DNA of 64,000 bases from Mycoplasma sp. GTDB taxonomy: Bacteria > Bacillota_I > Bacilli_A > Mycoplasmatales > Metamycoplasmataceae. Location of the stretch: assembly GCA_014803855.1 (NCBI GenBank), contig JAAVAX010000006.1:125779-189778 (forward strand), in the 5' to 3' direction. The translations under genes were made by a program, and so were the position numbers. This document shows, in pieces, positions 1-10,577 of this stretch (position 1 is the first letter of the stretch; every line of letters starts with the position of its first letter). The notes under the pieces are model-generated. The model saw nothing but the letters and a program-made list of their open reading frames with translations. It was not told the DNA's origin and searched no databases.

Positions 1-2718
1 AATATAATCACAACATTTTATAACATCAAGATTATGTTCTATAACAATAACAGTATCTCCACCATCAACAATTCTATTTAAAATGTTTAACAAGTTTTGA
101 ATATCATATGAATGAAGTCCAGTTGTAGGTTCATCTAAAACAAACATAGTTTTTCCTGTTGGTTTTTTTTGCAAATATGAAGCTAGTTTAATTCTTTGTG
201 CCTCACCACCACTTAGAGTTGTTGAAGATTGACCTAATTTAATATAACCCAATCCAACATCTTCTAGAGCTTGAATTTTATCTCTTAATTTAGATCTGTT
301 TGAAAAAAATTGTAAAGCTTCAGAAACTCTCATATCTAAAACATCAGCAATTGATTTTCCTTTATATTTAACTTCTAATGTTTCATAGTTATATCTCTTA
401 CCTTCACAATGATCACATGGAATATAAACTGCAGGTAAAAATTGCATCTCAATTTTAATATAACCATCCCCTTGACATTTATCACATCTACCACCTGGAA
501 CATTAAATGAAAATCTACCTTTTTCATATCCTCTAGCTCTAGCTAATTCTACATTAGCATATAAATCCCTAATATCATCAAAAACTGATGTATATGTAGC
601 AGGGTTAGATCTAGGGGTTTTTCCTATTGGTGATTGAGATATTTTAACAATTTTATCGATGTTTAAATAACCCTTTAAATTAGTATGTTTACCTGGTTTT
701 ACACTAGATTTATTTATTTGTTTTTCTAAAGATTTAACCAATATTTCATTAACTAATGTAGATTTACCTGAGCCACTTACTCCAGTTACTGCAATAAATT
801 TTCCTAGTGGAAATTTAACATTAACATTTTTTAAATTATTTTCTCTAGCACCAGTTATTTCTAAAGAATATCCATTACCTTTTCTTCTAAGTTTAGGTAC
901 TTCTATTTTTCTTTTTTGACTTAAATATTGTCCAGTTATTGAATTTGGAGATTTTTTTATATCTTCAATAGTACCAACTGCTATTACTTCTCCACCTTTA
1001 TCACCAGCATAAGGACCTATATCTACAATATAATCAGAAGCTAATATTGTTTCTTCATCATGTTCAACAACAATTAAAGTATTGCCTATATCTACCATCT
1101 CTTTTAAAACATTAATTAATTTAGTGTTATCTGATTGATGAAGACCAATTGATGGTTCATCTAAAACATATAAAATACCTGTTAATTTTGAACCTATTTG
1201 TGTTGCTAGTCTAATTCTTTGAGCTTCACCACCACTTAAAGTTTCTGCTGTTCTAACTAAGGATAGATATTCTAAACCAACATTTTTCAAAAATCCAAGT
1301 CTAGATTGCAATTCAAATATGATCATTTTAGATATTTCTTTATCTTCATCATTTAATTTTAAAGATACTATTTTGTTATATTCTTCTTCAATAGATAAAG
1401 TAGAAAAATCATGAATATTCAATCCATCTATTTTAATAGCTAAAGCATATTTATTTAGTCTGCAACCTTTACAATCATCACATGGAGTTTCAGACATAAA
1501 TCTACCATATCATTGTCTCATCTCTTCACTAGCTGTTTCTAAAAATAGACGATCTAATCTTGTAACTAATCCTTCAATTTTTGCTTTTCTAACATGTTTT
1601 TTACCATCTTTAGATACCAAAACATATTCTATTTCTTCATCTGAACCATATTTAATAATATCAATTTGCTTATTACTTAAATCTTCAATAGCAGTATTAA
1701 GTGGTATTTTGTAATGATTTAATAAACCAACAAATTCTTGTCAAGATATAGAATCACTATTTTTAGATGAAATTCCAGGCATTTTATCAATAGCACCTTC
1801 ATTAATACTGATTTTCTTATTAGGAATTATTAAATCAATATCTGGTTCAATAATAACCCCTAAACCTTTACATTTTTCACACATTCCATATGGTGAGTTA
1901 AATGAAAATAATTTAGTTTCAATTTTTGGCATTTGAAAATCACCATGCACACATGCAAATTGTTGAGAAAAATTATGAATTTCATTGTTACTTAAATCTT
2001 CAACATCAACTAGACCTTTTGAATATTCAAGAGCAACATTAACTGATTCAGTGATTCTAGTTTTACTTTCTTCATTTAATACAACACGATCAATAACAAT
2101 TGAAATGTTATGTGACTTATTTTTTTCTAATTTAATTTCATCATCTAATGAATAAATTACATCATTTACCTTAACTCTTAAAAAACCATCTTGTCTTAAC
2201 TTATCAAATAAGTTTTTATTAGTACCTTTTTGACCTCTTACAATAGGAGATAAAATTAGTAGTTTAGAACCTTCTTTCATTTTAAAAATTAGGTCAATAA
2301 TATCTTTTATCTTTTGAGATGAAATTTCTATTTTATGTTTTGGACAATATGGTTTACCAATTTTGGCAAATAATAATCTTAAATAATCATGAATTTCAGT
2401 TATAGTACCAACTGTAGATCTTGGATTAGAATGTGTTGTTTTTTGTTCAATACTAATTGATGGAGATAATCCTTCAATTGATTCTACTTTAGGTTTTTTA
2501 GTTCCGCCTAGAAATTGTCTAGCATATGAAGAAAGAGAATCAACATACCTTCTTCTTCCTTCTTCATAGATAGTATTAAAAGCTAGTGATGATTTACCAC
2601 TACCACTAAGACCTGTAAAAACAACAAATTTATTTTTAGGAATTGTTAGAGATACATTTTTTAAATTGTTCTCATTAGCTCCTTTAATAGTAATAAATTC
2701 TTTGTTATTATTCTTCAT
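1..2718 (-). CDS. uvrA: UvrABC excinuclease subunit A (3' end outside window)
   Basis: Damage-recognition ATPase of nucleotide excision repair; it loads UvrB on distorted DNA. The reading frame covers 906 codons, reading TGA as Trp, and runs off the window start, so roughly the last 35-45 residues of a usual 940-aa protein are missing. Visible: first Walker [10 protein letters not shown] at residues 36-44, zinc-binding CEKC near residue 280, second Walker A VSGSGKS encoded around 765-790, the [12 protein letters not shown] zinc module around 470-500, and an [11 protein letters not shown] signature near 200-225. The final residues in view, [10 protein letters not shown], are the usual C-terminal Walker B/H-loop end. 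The ATG overlaps the upstream small Cys-rich ORF by 11 bp, suggesting coupled translation. Confidence 0.97.
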
Positions 2719-2887
2719 TTTTTCTTTCTAAAGATTTTTTTGCTAATTCAAGTGATTTTTTAGCTGCATCTGATAATTCACAACCACATTCATCATTGCA
2801 AACATGATCAGCACATGATTCACATTCATAATTTTCATTTGGGTCTTTTTTATATAAATAATTTGGTTCTTTTATTTCTTTTTTCAT
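2708..2887 (-). CDS. small Cys-rich protein overlapping the uvrA start
   Basis: A 59-codon ORF that ends TAA at 2708-2710, 11 bp inside uvrA, and starts at an ATG at 2887. The centre (residues 22-36) carries five cysteines and a histidine in the pattern CxxC-x2-H-x-C-x3-C-x-C, typical of a small metal-binding knuckle. The tail is a Lys/Glu-rich amphipathic helix and the head is charged. I do not recognise the family. No membrane segment or signal peptide is present. The overlap makes co-transcription and translational coupling with uvrA likely, so a role in repair, or simply as a zinc protein in the same operon, is an inference. It could be a non-functional upstream ORF, but the clustered cysteines argue against chance. 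Confidence 0.6.
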   Translation of the reverse strand: MKKEIKEPNYLYKKDPNENYECESCADHVCNDECGCELSDAAKKSLELAKKSLERKNEE

Positions 2888-3011
2888 AACACTTATATTT
2901 TAATATTTTTAATATGAAATTTAAATCATATTTACATTTTTAAATTTTTAAATTATGGTTTAAAATATCTAAAATTTGAATACATAATATTAGATTTAAA
3001 ATAAAAAAACA

Positions 3012-3040
3012 ACTTCATTAATATAAAATATTAATGAAGT
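3012..3040. repeat. perfect 13-bp inverted repeat upstream of methyltransferase
   Basis: Arms acttcattaatat and atattaatgaagt are exact complements around a 3-nt loop. The repeat sits where the -35 region of the methyltransferase promoter should lie, just 5' of the TATAAT at 3043, so it could be an operator. Read on the minus strand it is followed by a T-rich tract (RC of 3002-3011), so it could also be an intrinsic terminator that stops antisense transcripts arriving from the convergent endonuclease gene. The sequence alone does not separate the two roles. Confidence 0.75.
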
Positions 3041-3042
3041 GA

Positions 3043-3048
3043 TATAAT
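3043..3048 (+). promoter_or_regulatory. -10 box of methyltransferase gene
   Basis: Exact TATAAT 12 nt before the ATG at 3061. A start of transcription about 7 nt downstream leaves a leader of roughly 6 nt, with no Shine-Dalgarno sequence, so translation is probably near-leaderless. Confidence 0.6.
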
Positions 3049-3060
3049 TTATACTAAATT

Positions 3061-4365
3061 ATGAAAAGAGAAATTAAACAAAAAATAAATAGAAAAATAA
3101 AATTTATTGATTTATTTGCTGGAATAGGTGGGTTTCATTTAGCATTGGAAAGTGTTGCAAAAAAGAATAATTATGATATTGAATGTGTTTTTGTAAGTGA
3201 AATTGACAAAGAAGCAAAAAGTACTTATTCAAAAAATTTTAATTTTGATGAAAGTAAAATGATCAATATAAGAGATATTAAAAATATTTCTAATGATGTT
3301 CCTGATCATGATTTTTTATTTGCCGGTTTTCCTTGCCAAACTTTTTCAAATGCTGGGAAAAAAATGGGCTTTTTAGATGAGATAAGAGGAACATTGTTTT
3401 TTGAAATTGTGAAGATTTTAAAAGATAAAAAACCTAAGTATATTCTTCTAGAAAATGTTAAACATTTGGTAAATCATGATAATGGTAATACATGAAAAAT
3501 AATCAACAAGAAATTAGATGAGCTAGGGTATATAATTCCCAAAAATCCATTAATTTTATCTCCTCATGAATTTGGTATTCCTCAAGAAAGAAAAAGAGTT
3601 TTTATACCAGGAGTTTTAAGAGAAAAAACTAGCAAAAAAGACAAGTTTATGGATATTGATTTTGAGAACAATAAATTAGAAATAGATATTGTAAATTATA
3701 AAAAACAAAGAAAATATATTTTCAATAAATTCTTACAATCAAAAAGTAATATAGATAAAAAATACTTACTAACCAATAATAAAAATGGTGAATATTTAAA
3801 AATGGTCTTTGATGCTTGAGATGAATTTCTTAAAAATGTTAAGATAAAAAATAATAGAACATTACCTGTTATTTGAGCATATGAATTTGGTCAAAAATAT
3901 CCTATAGATAAATTGCCAAATTGAAAACAAAAATATCTTCAAGATATTAGAAATGTTTATGATAATAACAAAGAATTTATTGATAATTGAATAAAAAAAT
4001 ATAATGTTAATAAATGGAACAAAAGAGAACAAAAGTTTGAATGACAAGCTGGAAAAGATGTTGAATCAATAAAGGAATCTTTTATTCAATTAAGACAGTC
4101 AGGAATTCGTTGTAAAAGACCTATAAAATTCCCTACTTTAGTTGCAATGGTTCAAATTCCATTAATATTTGATTATAGAATTCTTGAATGGAGATATTTG
4201 ACACCTAGAGAAACAGCTAATTTACAAAGCTTTCCAAAGAAATTTAAAATGTTTAATGAAATTAAAGAAAATAATAATGATTTTTATTCATATAAACAAT
4301 TTGGAAATTCAGTAAATATTGAAATTGTTAAAATGATTCAAGAATACATGTTGAAAAAATATTAA
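3061..4365 (+). CDS. type II DNA (cytosine-5) methyltransferase
   Basis: Transfers a methyl group from S-adenosylmethionine to C5 of cytosine in a specific site. 434 aa with TGA as Trp. Motif I FIDLFAGIGG at residues 15-24, motif IV GFPCQTF with catalytic Cys 92, motif VI ENV near 131-133, motif VIII QERKRV at 175-180, and motif X QFGNSVNIEIV near the C terminus; the region between VIII and IX is the target recognition domain. All motifs needed for activity are present, so it looks functional. It converges on an HNH endonuclease gene, overlapping its 3' end by 3 bp, which makes a restriction-modification pair. The target site cannot be read from sequence. Confidence 0.93.
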
Positions 4366-5495
4366 TTATTTTTTTTATTAAATTCTTCTTGATGTAATTT
4401 CATGTATTTCTTTTTTTCCTTTGATAATATTAAAAAATTCTTTTGACCATCATGAAGATTGAAATAATTTATATATTTTTTAATCCGTTTTGAAAACAAC
4501 ATAAATCCCTTAGAATTAAAAGTTATCAGGTACCTATCAAATAAAAAATCATGGTTTGGACATAATAAAAGACCATTATTTACATCTTTAATCATGTTAA
4601 TTTTTTGTTCATCATTTAATTTTATATTATTGGATATATTGCTAACGGCATAAATATGAGAAGCAACAAAACAATCAATAAACTTATTATCACAAGAAGG
4701 AAACTCGCACTTTGGATTTTTCATATTTTTTAAAAGATCATTTTTAAATTTTTGCCTTAATCTTTGATTTACAATTAAATTATTTTGGATTTTATATAAT
4801 TCATCACTATTTAAATTGTTATTAGATTTGATTAAATTTAAATAATCATCATGTGTGACTTTTAAATTAGAATCATCATATTCACTTAATTTTTTTTCTA
4901 TTAATTTAATAAAATTTAATTCAGTTGATATTTTGATGTTTTTCTTCCTATTTGAAAGATCGATGTCAATATCATCATATAAATTATATACTTGCTCCAA
5001 CTCATCTAATGAAACTCACCTAGAAGAATTGTTTTTAGAATCTTTTCTACCAAAAAGTTCTTTTTCTTCTATATAACAAAACATTAACTTAGATGAATTT
5101 ATATTAATTAAATTATTTTCATCAATTAAAAGTGGAGCATATATTCCTACAACCAAATGCTCAATTTGAAAATTCCTATATTTATTATTTATTGAGCAAA
5201 TATTTGAAATTTTTGGAATACTTATTTTAGGATTTTTAATTCTTTTTTGACCACCCTTATTTGTAGGACTAAATATAACATCCAATATTTTTAAACCATT
5301 AAAAAAAATATATCTATTGTTTTTTTCATGTTCCAAAACAAAATCATCTGGATCAAAATACTTTTTAATTAATGAAAATAATATATCTTTAAAATTGTTA
5401 TTATTTTTATTTCAAGGATGTATATCTTTTTTTAATTCTTTAATTTCTCCATTTATTATTTCAAAATAATTTATTTCTTTGTCTACACCAAACAT
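4362..5495 (-). CDS. HNH restriction endonuclease, partner of the methyltransferase
   Basis: 377 aa, read through TGA codons from an ATG at 5495. The C-terminal third (about residues 235-330) is an HNH-type nuclease: CEFPSC, then ASHIYAVSN, then NGLLLCPNHDFLFD followed by a beta hairpin, as in the HNH_2 group of predicted restriction enzymes. The first 230 residues have no motif I recognise and probably bind the target. No helicase or ATPase motifs, so a simple type II enzyme is likely. It is convergent with the cytosine methyltransferase and the last codons overlap. A TATAAT at 5504-5509 lies only 8 nt before the start, implying a leaderless message. The restriction role is inferred from the pairing. 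Confidence 0.8.
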
Positions 5496-5503
5496 AATTA
5501 AAT

Positions 5504-5509
5504 ATTATA
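5504..5509 (-). promoter_or_regulatory. -10 box of HNH endonuclease gene
   Basis: TATAAT on the minus strand, 8 nt before the ATG at 5495. The transcript would start at or next to the first codon. No convincing -35 element is visible at 17 bp spacing. Confidence 0.5.
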
Positions 5510-5564
5510 TTAGAATTATGCAAACAATTAAATAGTCAATTTATATCTTTGATGAGATTTTTAT

Positions 5565-6251
5565 CTAAAAATGAAAATCTCCAATATCTATTAAAGTATA
5601 TTCCCCTTCATTTATTTTTAGATTTTCAATGTGTAAATTATTAATTCTAATTCTTTTTAAATTTACAACTGGATTATTAACAATATCAAACATTCTTTTT
5701 ATTTGATGATATTTACCTTCAATCAAGGTTATATTCAATTTATTGTTATCAATATTAGTTAATTTAAATGGTTTTAATTTTTTACCATCTAAAGTTATAT
5801 CTTGTTTTAAAACATTATGCATTTTGTCAGTAAAATCACTTTCTAGAGTAACTTCATATTCTTTTTCTACATTATATTTTGAACTTTTAATTTTATGTGT
5901 AAATTCCCCATCATTAGTTATAATAACTAACCCAGTAGTATCTTTATCTAGTCTTCCAACAATGTGCAAATCTTTTACATAACTTTCTTCAATTAAATGA
6001 AATATACTATCACCATCAATATCTAAATTAGAGCAAACATAGCCTTTTGGTTTGTTTAAAACGATAAATAAATTATTATGAATTAATATTTTTTCATTAT
6101 TAATATAAATTTCATCTTTATTTTCATCTACTTTAAATGATGGATTATTGATTATTTCATTATTTACTTTAACATTATTAGATTTAATAATTTTTGTAAT
6201 TTTTTTTCTAGAAAACGAAGTATTGTTGGATATTAATTTATCTAATCTCAT
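5565..6251 (-). CDS. RsuA-family rRNA pseudouridine synthase
   Basis: Isomerises a uridine in ribosomal RNA, most likely in 16S or 23S rRNA. 228 aa from the ATG beginning MRLDKLISNN. An N-terminal S4 RNA-binding domain (about residues 1-60, with FSRKKITKIIKSN) is followed by the catalytic domain with GRLDKDTTGL, whose Asp is the nucleophile, and later YHQIKRMF. Length and motif order match RsuA/RluB/RluE; which base is modified cannot be decided here. The frame stays open further upstream to 6431, but that extension is hydrophobic and not family-like, so the MRLDK start is preferred. It stands alone, upstream of the endonuclease on the same strand. Confidence 0.9.
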   Translation of the reverse strand: MRLDKLISNNTSFSRKKITKIIKSNNVKVNNEIINNPSFKVDENKDEIYINNEKILIHNNLFIVLNKPKGYVCSNLDIDGDSIFHLIEESYVKDLHIVGRLDKDTTGLVIITNDGEFTHKIKSSKYNVEKEYEVTLESDFTDKMHNVLKQDITLDGKKLKPFKLTNIDNNKLNITLIEGKYHQIKRMFDIVNNPVVNLKRIRINNLHIENLKINEGEYTLIDIGDFHF

Positions 6252-6315
6252 ACATTTATTATATATAAACAATTTGCATATAAGAATGAAAATTATTTGA
6301 ACTAAAAAAGATAAA

Positions 6316-7917
6316 TTAATATCTATTAGAAACCAATCCATTAGGAAATAACCTGGTTTTAAAGTTAGGATCTTTACCATATCTTTGCACCATGCCATCA
6401 TAATAGGATTTAGTTTGTAATTTGCCACCACCTCTTATTAGATCATATTGTGGTAAGTTATATTTACCATAATAACCATTGTAATTATATCCACTTGAAT
6501 AAAATGCTTGTGCTCCACCAGTAGCTGCATTATTATCACTTGCAAAATGTATTCCCAATGCATATCCATTAGCATCTACAACTAAAGCTCCTGATGATCC
6601 TGGTCTCATATTCCCATTATTTGTTCCATACATTAAACCATATGAAGAAAATGAGGTAGTCTTTGTGTATGAATTTGGATTATTTGAATTATTATCAATT
6701 CACTCATATTCATAACCAAAACTAGGTAAGGTAATTAAACCATCAAATATTCCCTCAACATGAGTTCAATTATTGTAATTTCTAGAACCACTAAATCCAC
6801 TTCCCAAATAATTTTGTCCACTAGAATATAATTTTGAATTTACATTAATTGCAACATGTCTATAACCATCATCTTCAGGATAACCTATTTCATAAACTTC
6901 AGATGTTTTTAAACTAGGATTTTTAATTAAATCTTCTTCATGATATTTAAATTTATCTTCTTCTTTTCATTCAGCATAATTATTTGTTGCTTCTCTTGCT
7001 TGTTGTTCATTATCAAAAGTTAATTCAAATACACCAAAATCAGCATATTCTTCTTTATTTGAATATGAATTTGTTGAAAAATCACTTGGTGAAGTAGAAA
7101 GAAAATCATTTGCTGTAAATATAGTTTTTATAGGAGTCTTGTCTAAATAAAAACCTTCATAAATTTTTCAGTTTTGTCTATCTTCTTTGGATGGATCATA
7201 AAAATTTACTCTAGTTTCTGTTCATTCATGGCCATAAATGGTGTTTTTTTGTTCTCCTATTTTAGGGTCAGTTAATTTTCAAAACGAAATAGCCATTGTA
7301 TTATTTGCTCTATAACTATTATTTTTACTATCTCATTGACCAAATTTTTCTGGAAAATATGTATCATCTTTAACTCTTAAATCATCAAGTACATGAGCAT
7401 TAGTTCCAAAATATCATGTTAATGGATATGAACCATCATTGGTTAGTTTATAATCCAAAATTCAAGCAGTACCAGTTTTCTGCTCTATTTGTCCATTTCT
7501 AAAACTTATTGCAAAACATTGTTTAGCTAATTGAACATGATTGTTTGTTGTAATAAGATTTTCTTGAGCTCATTGATTAGGACCAGATGGAGTACCTAGG
7601 GTTGGAGTGTTATTAGAAGGGAATCCATTAGCTCTTAAAGTCACTAATTCTTGACTATCATTATAATGCGGATAATTAAAATGTAATTCTCTAGCATTAT
7701 TTACACTAATTTGATTTGCATCACTAGGATTTTTTGTTTTAAACTTTGATCAACCTTTTGGTATATTTGGATCTTCTGGTTCAATTGGAACTTCAGGTTC
7801 TATAGTAGGTGGTAGTGGTTTTTCTTCTTCGATTGGTGCTTTAGCTCCTACAGAGCAACTTGAAGCAAACAATATGCTAGTTAAAGGTAAATATCAAATT
7901 CTATGTATTTTTTTCAT
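6316..7917 (-). CDS. DUF31/MIP-like trypsin-fold lipoprotein
   Basis: 533-aa surface lipoprotein. The signal peptide has basic residues, a hydrophobic stretch and a lipobox FASSC with the acceptor Cys near residue 20, followed by a Pro/Glu-rich linker. The body resembles the mycoplasma DUF31 family of chymotrypsin-fold proteins: WYFGTNAHVLDD supplies a candidate catalytic His, YADFGVFEL a candidate Asp, and RPGSSGALVVD the Ser. Several mycoplasma DUF31 proteins are immunoglobulin proteases (MIP), so cleavage of a host protein is possible but not shown here. It is transcribed divergently from the 782-aa anchored protein. About 10 TGA Trp codons hide it from a standard-code search. Confidence 0.8.
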
Positions 7918-8147
7918 ATACAAGTTAAAATTTTATCGCTAAAAGTATAAAATCTAATACCTAATAGTTAACAAACTACACTAATTAAATTACAAAAATG
8001 AATGGAAATGTTCACAGAAGTATAGCAAAAAGAAATTAATTTGTGCTTTATTCATAAATTTAAGTAATGTTTATATTTATATGTTGTATAATTTAATTTC
8101 TTATTTTTAGAAAATCATATAATAAAAAATACTTTAATGGAGGTAAT
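7918..8147. promoter_or_regulatory. divergent intergenic region with candidate promoters
   Basis: 230 bp between two divergent surface-protein genes. For the plus gene two TATAAT boxes are present, at 8087-8092 and 8118-8123; the second is 24 nt before the start codon at 8148, and a GGAGG ribosome site lies at 8139-8143. For the minus gene, TATACT (RC of 7944-7949) and GATAAAAT (within 7929-7942) are candidate -10 boxes. No coding sequence or hairpin is evident. Confidence 0.5.
7929..7942 (-). promoter_or_regulatory. TTAGCGATAAAATT element upstream of DUF31 lipoprotein
   Basis: On the minus strand this 14-mer lies 11 nt before the DUF31 lipoprotein ATG. A copy differing at one base (TTAGCGATACAATT) is found at 17590-17603 upstream of another secreted protein. 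The right half could be a -10 box. Confidence 0.35.
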
Positions 8148-10496
8148 ATGAGTAAAAAAATATTAATACCATCTCTAATTGTTGGTAGTGCTGTAGCAGT
8201 AACACTTCTTTCTGTTGCTATAGGTACAAGATCAAATTTCCTAAATAATAATAATGTGGTTGATAAAGCTCCTACAACAGGAGGAAATAACAATATTGAT
8301 AATGTTGTTGCTAGTCCTAGTTTCCCTTCAAATGGAGATATTGTAGATAATGAAAATAAAGTTCCTACAATAGATGGAGATAATGATAGTAATAATGATA
8401 TTGTTGAAGAAATTAAACCTATTACACCTCCTTCAAATGGAAGTGAAGATGAATCTACAAATAATGGAAGCAATGACATAAGCAATATCCCTTCAATATA
8501 TTCAATTAGAAAATATTCATTACCTAACAAAAAAGCAATTAGTTCAGCAAAACCTATTTATGATTTAGATGATGCAATTGATTCAATTATTGATTACATT
8601 TATGATCAACAAATCAATAGTCAATATTACAATTCTTCTTTAAAAATTGAAAAGGCTATTAAGTATAATCAAGGGTCATTATTAATGTTTAATATTGATG
8701 TTAAAGATAAAAATATTAATTATTTAGATGCTATTATAAAAATATATTTTGGTGATCAATATAATTGAGATAATTTCCATTCATTCCTATTTAGTAATGG
8801 ATTAGATGACAATATATTTAATGATATTTCAAATTTTAAAATAGTATATAGTGCAACTAGAAATACTAATGATTATGGTGCTATTGAACTAAGTCCTACA
8901 AAAATAGTGATTGTTGATGGAATTGATAATGAATATGAAATTGAATTATTAACAGCTAAACAAAATAATGATGAATCAAATGATTTTACTTCATTTGTGT
9001 TACATTCAATTTGAAATGATAAAGAAATTCCAGGAACAATTGTTGATAAAGTTGATGGAATTCCTACTACATTAAATCTAGTATCTAATGATTTTAAAGC
9101 AAGTAATTTCTTTAATGAAGATGTAGACTCAATAGTAGATATGACTGATAAAGTTAAAAAAGAAGGAAAAAACTTTGTATTTAAAAACAAAGAAAAATTC
9201 TTCATTAATCATGAAATTCTTACTGATGTAGAACAAATTGAAAATATTGTTGTAGAACAAAACATTTTTGTTGGTGAAATAAACATTAAAGTAACTTGAA
9301 AAAATATTATTCAAACTACAACAATTAAATTAGTAGTAAGTCATTATAACCTTTTAAGATATTCATATTTACAAGATATACGTAATTGAACAGCTACAAC
9401 TAATGTATTTGAAGATATTGAGATAAAATACATTACCAGCAAACAAATAATGGACATTGTTTTAAATTTTTATAGAAAAAGTATTGGTAATTATGTAGAT
9501 ACAAATGAAAATAAAAATCAATCAATTACACCAGATAGTTTTGCTTTTGCAATATCTGATAATGAATTTATGACCCAGTTAAATCCTAATTCAAATCTGT
9601 CTAATGACAAAGTTCTATTGAATTTCTCTAAAGTATTTGGATGAAATGGAAAAGTTTGAAAAGGTACTATTTCACAATTTGGGACCTTCCCAAACATTGA
9701 ATCAATAAGAAATATAACAAATTATTTTAGATTCACTATTGAAGAAACTAATTATGGAAATTCAAGTATAAAAATAAGAATTATTCCTACTAAAGTTATT
9801 GTAAATTTTGATAACAATAATCCAGATATTACATGATATTATCCTGAAGTATTACAAAATCAAAAATCATTTGTTGTTACTTATTCAATTATCACTGGTA
9901 ATCAAATATTAGATGAAAACTTATTAGGAAATATCAGAACATTTGGTACTGCATCTAATGAAGCTGTTATTCTTGATCAAAATAAAACTTCAATGGGTAG
10001 TTTAACAGACTTAGTTGCTGAATACATTTACCAAAGACAATATTTAGATTTTGGATTTTATCCTAGAGATACTATGTTTAAGGCAGTTAATAATTCTGAT
10101 ACAAACAATAAGTTATATGCTTTATTAGACTTTAAATCATATAGTTATGATTATGTAAATTCACTATTCAAAAGATATTGAATGTGAGGAACATATGATT
10201 TATGAAAGAAAACTGTTATTGCATTAGGTAATAAATGAATAGGTAATAAAATTGACTATATTTCTACCATTCAAATTGAATATGAAGTAGAGCAAGTTTC
10301 ATATCCAATTAACACCTTTATTAAATGTAAAGTAAAACCAACTAGAGTAAGTATTTCATATTCAAATGGATATTCAAGTGATAGTTGAAATTTCACTGGT
10401 TCATTCCAAGAACAAAAATCATTTAATGTCTTAATGAAAAAAACAGCTGGTCCTTTCCAATCAAATGCCCTACCAGGTACAATAATTAAAATTTAA
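8148..10496 (+). CDS. large membrane-anchored surface protein, unknown function
   Basis: 782 aa. Starts after a good ribosome site (GGAGG, 4 nt gap). Residues 3-25 form a single hydrophobic segment (LIPSLIVGSAVAVTLLSVAI) without a lipobox Cys, so the protein is probably anchored by an uncleaved signal. Residues 30-115 are a low-complexity linker rich in Asn, Asp, Pro, Ser and Thr with short near-repeats. The rest is a large extracellular part rich in Tyr, Asn and Ile with several Trp encoded by TGA; it contains no cysteine until near the C terminus (FIKCKVKP). I do not recognise the family. It is divergent from the DUF31 lipoprotein, which recalls MIB-MIP pairs, but no Protein M-like signature was seen. 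Confidence 0.85.
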
Positions 10497-10510
10497 TATA
10501 AATAATCAAA

Positions 10511-10539
10511 AGTCATCCATGTATTTAGGATGATTTTTT
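10511..10539 (+). terminator. rho-independent terminator
   Basis: Stem tcatcc / ggatga with a 9-nt loop followed by six T, beginning 15 bp after the stop codon of the 782-aa surface protein. Confidence 0.75.
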
Positions 10540-10577
10540 AATTCTATTTTTAGAATAGATAATAAATGATGCTTAAA

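Noticed and set aside
6252..6431. N-terminal extension of the pseudouridine synthase
   Set aside because: The extension is open but hydrophobic, unlike the S4 start of the family; MRLDKL is the natural start and the region is intergenic with the DUF31 gene end.
8093..8530. Minus-strand 145-aa ORF
   Set aside because: Shadow of the surface-protein gene on the other strand; composition unlike its neighbours and no start signal.
8148..10496. MIB/Protein M homologue
   Set aside because: Only the context suggests it; no recognisable Protein M motif was seen, so no name was given.
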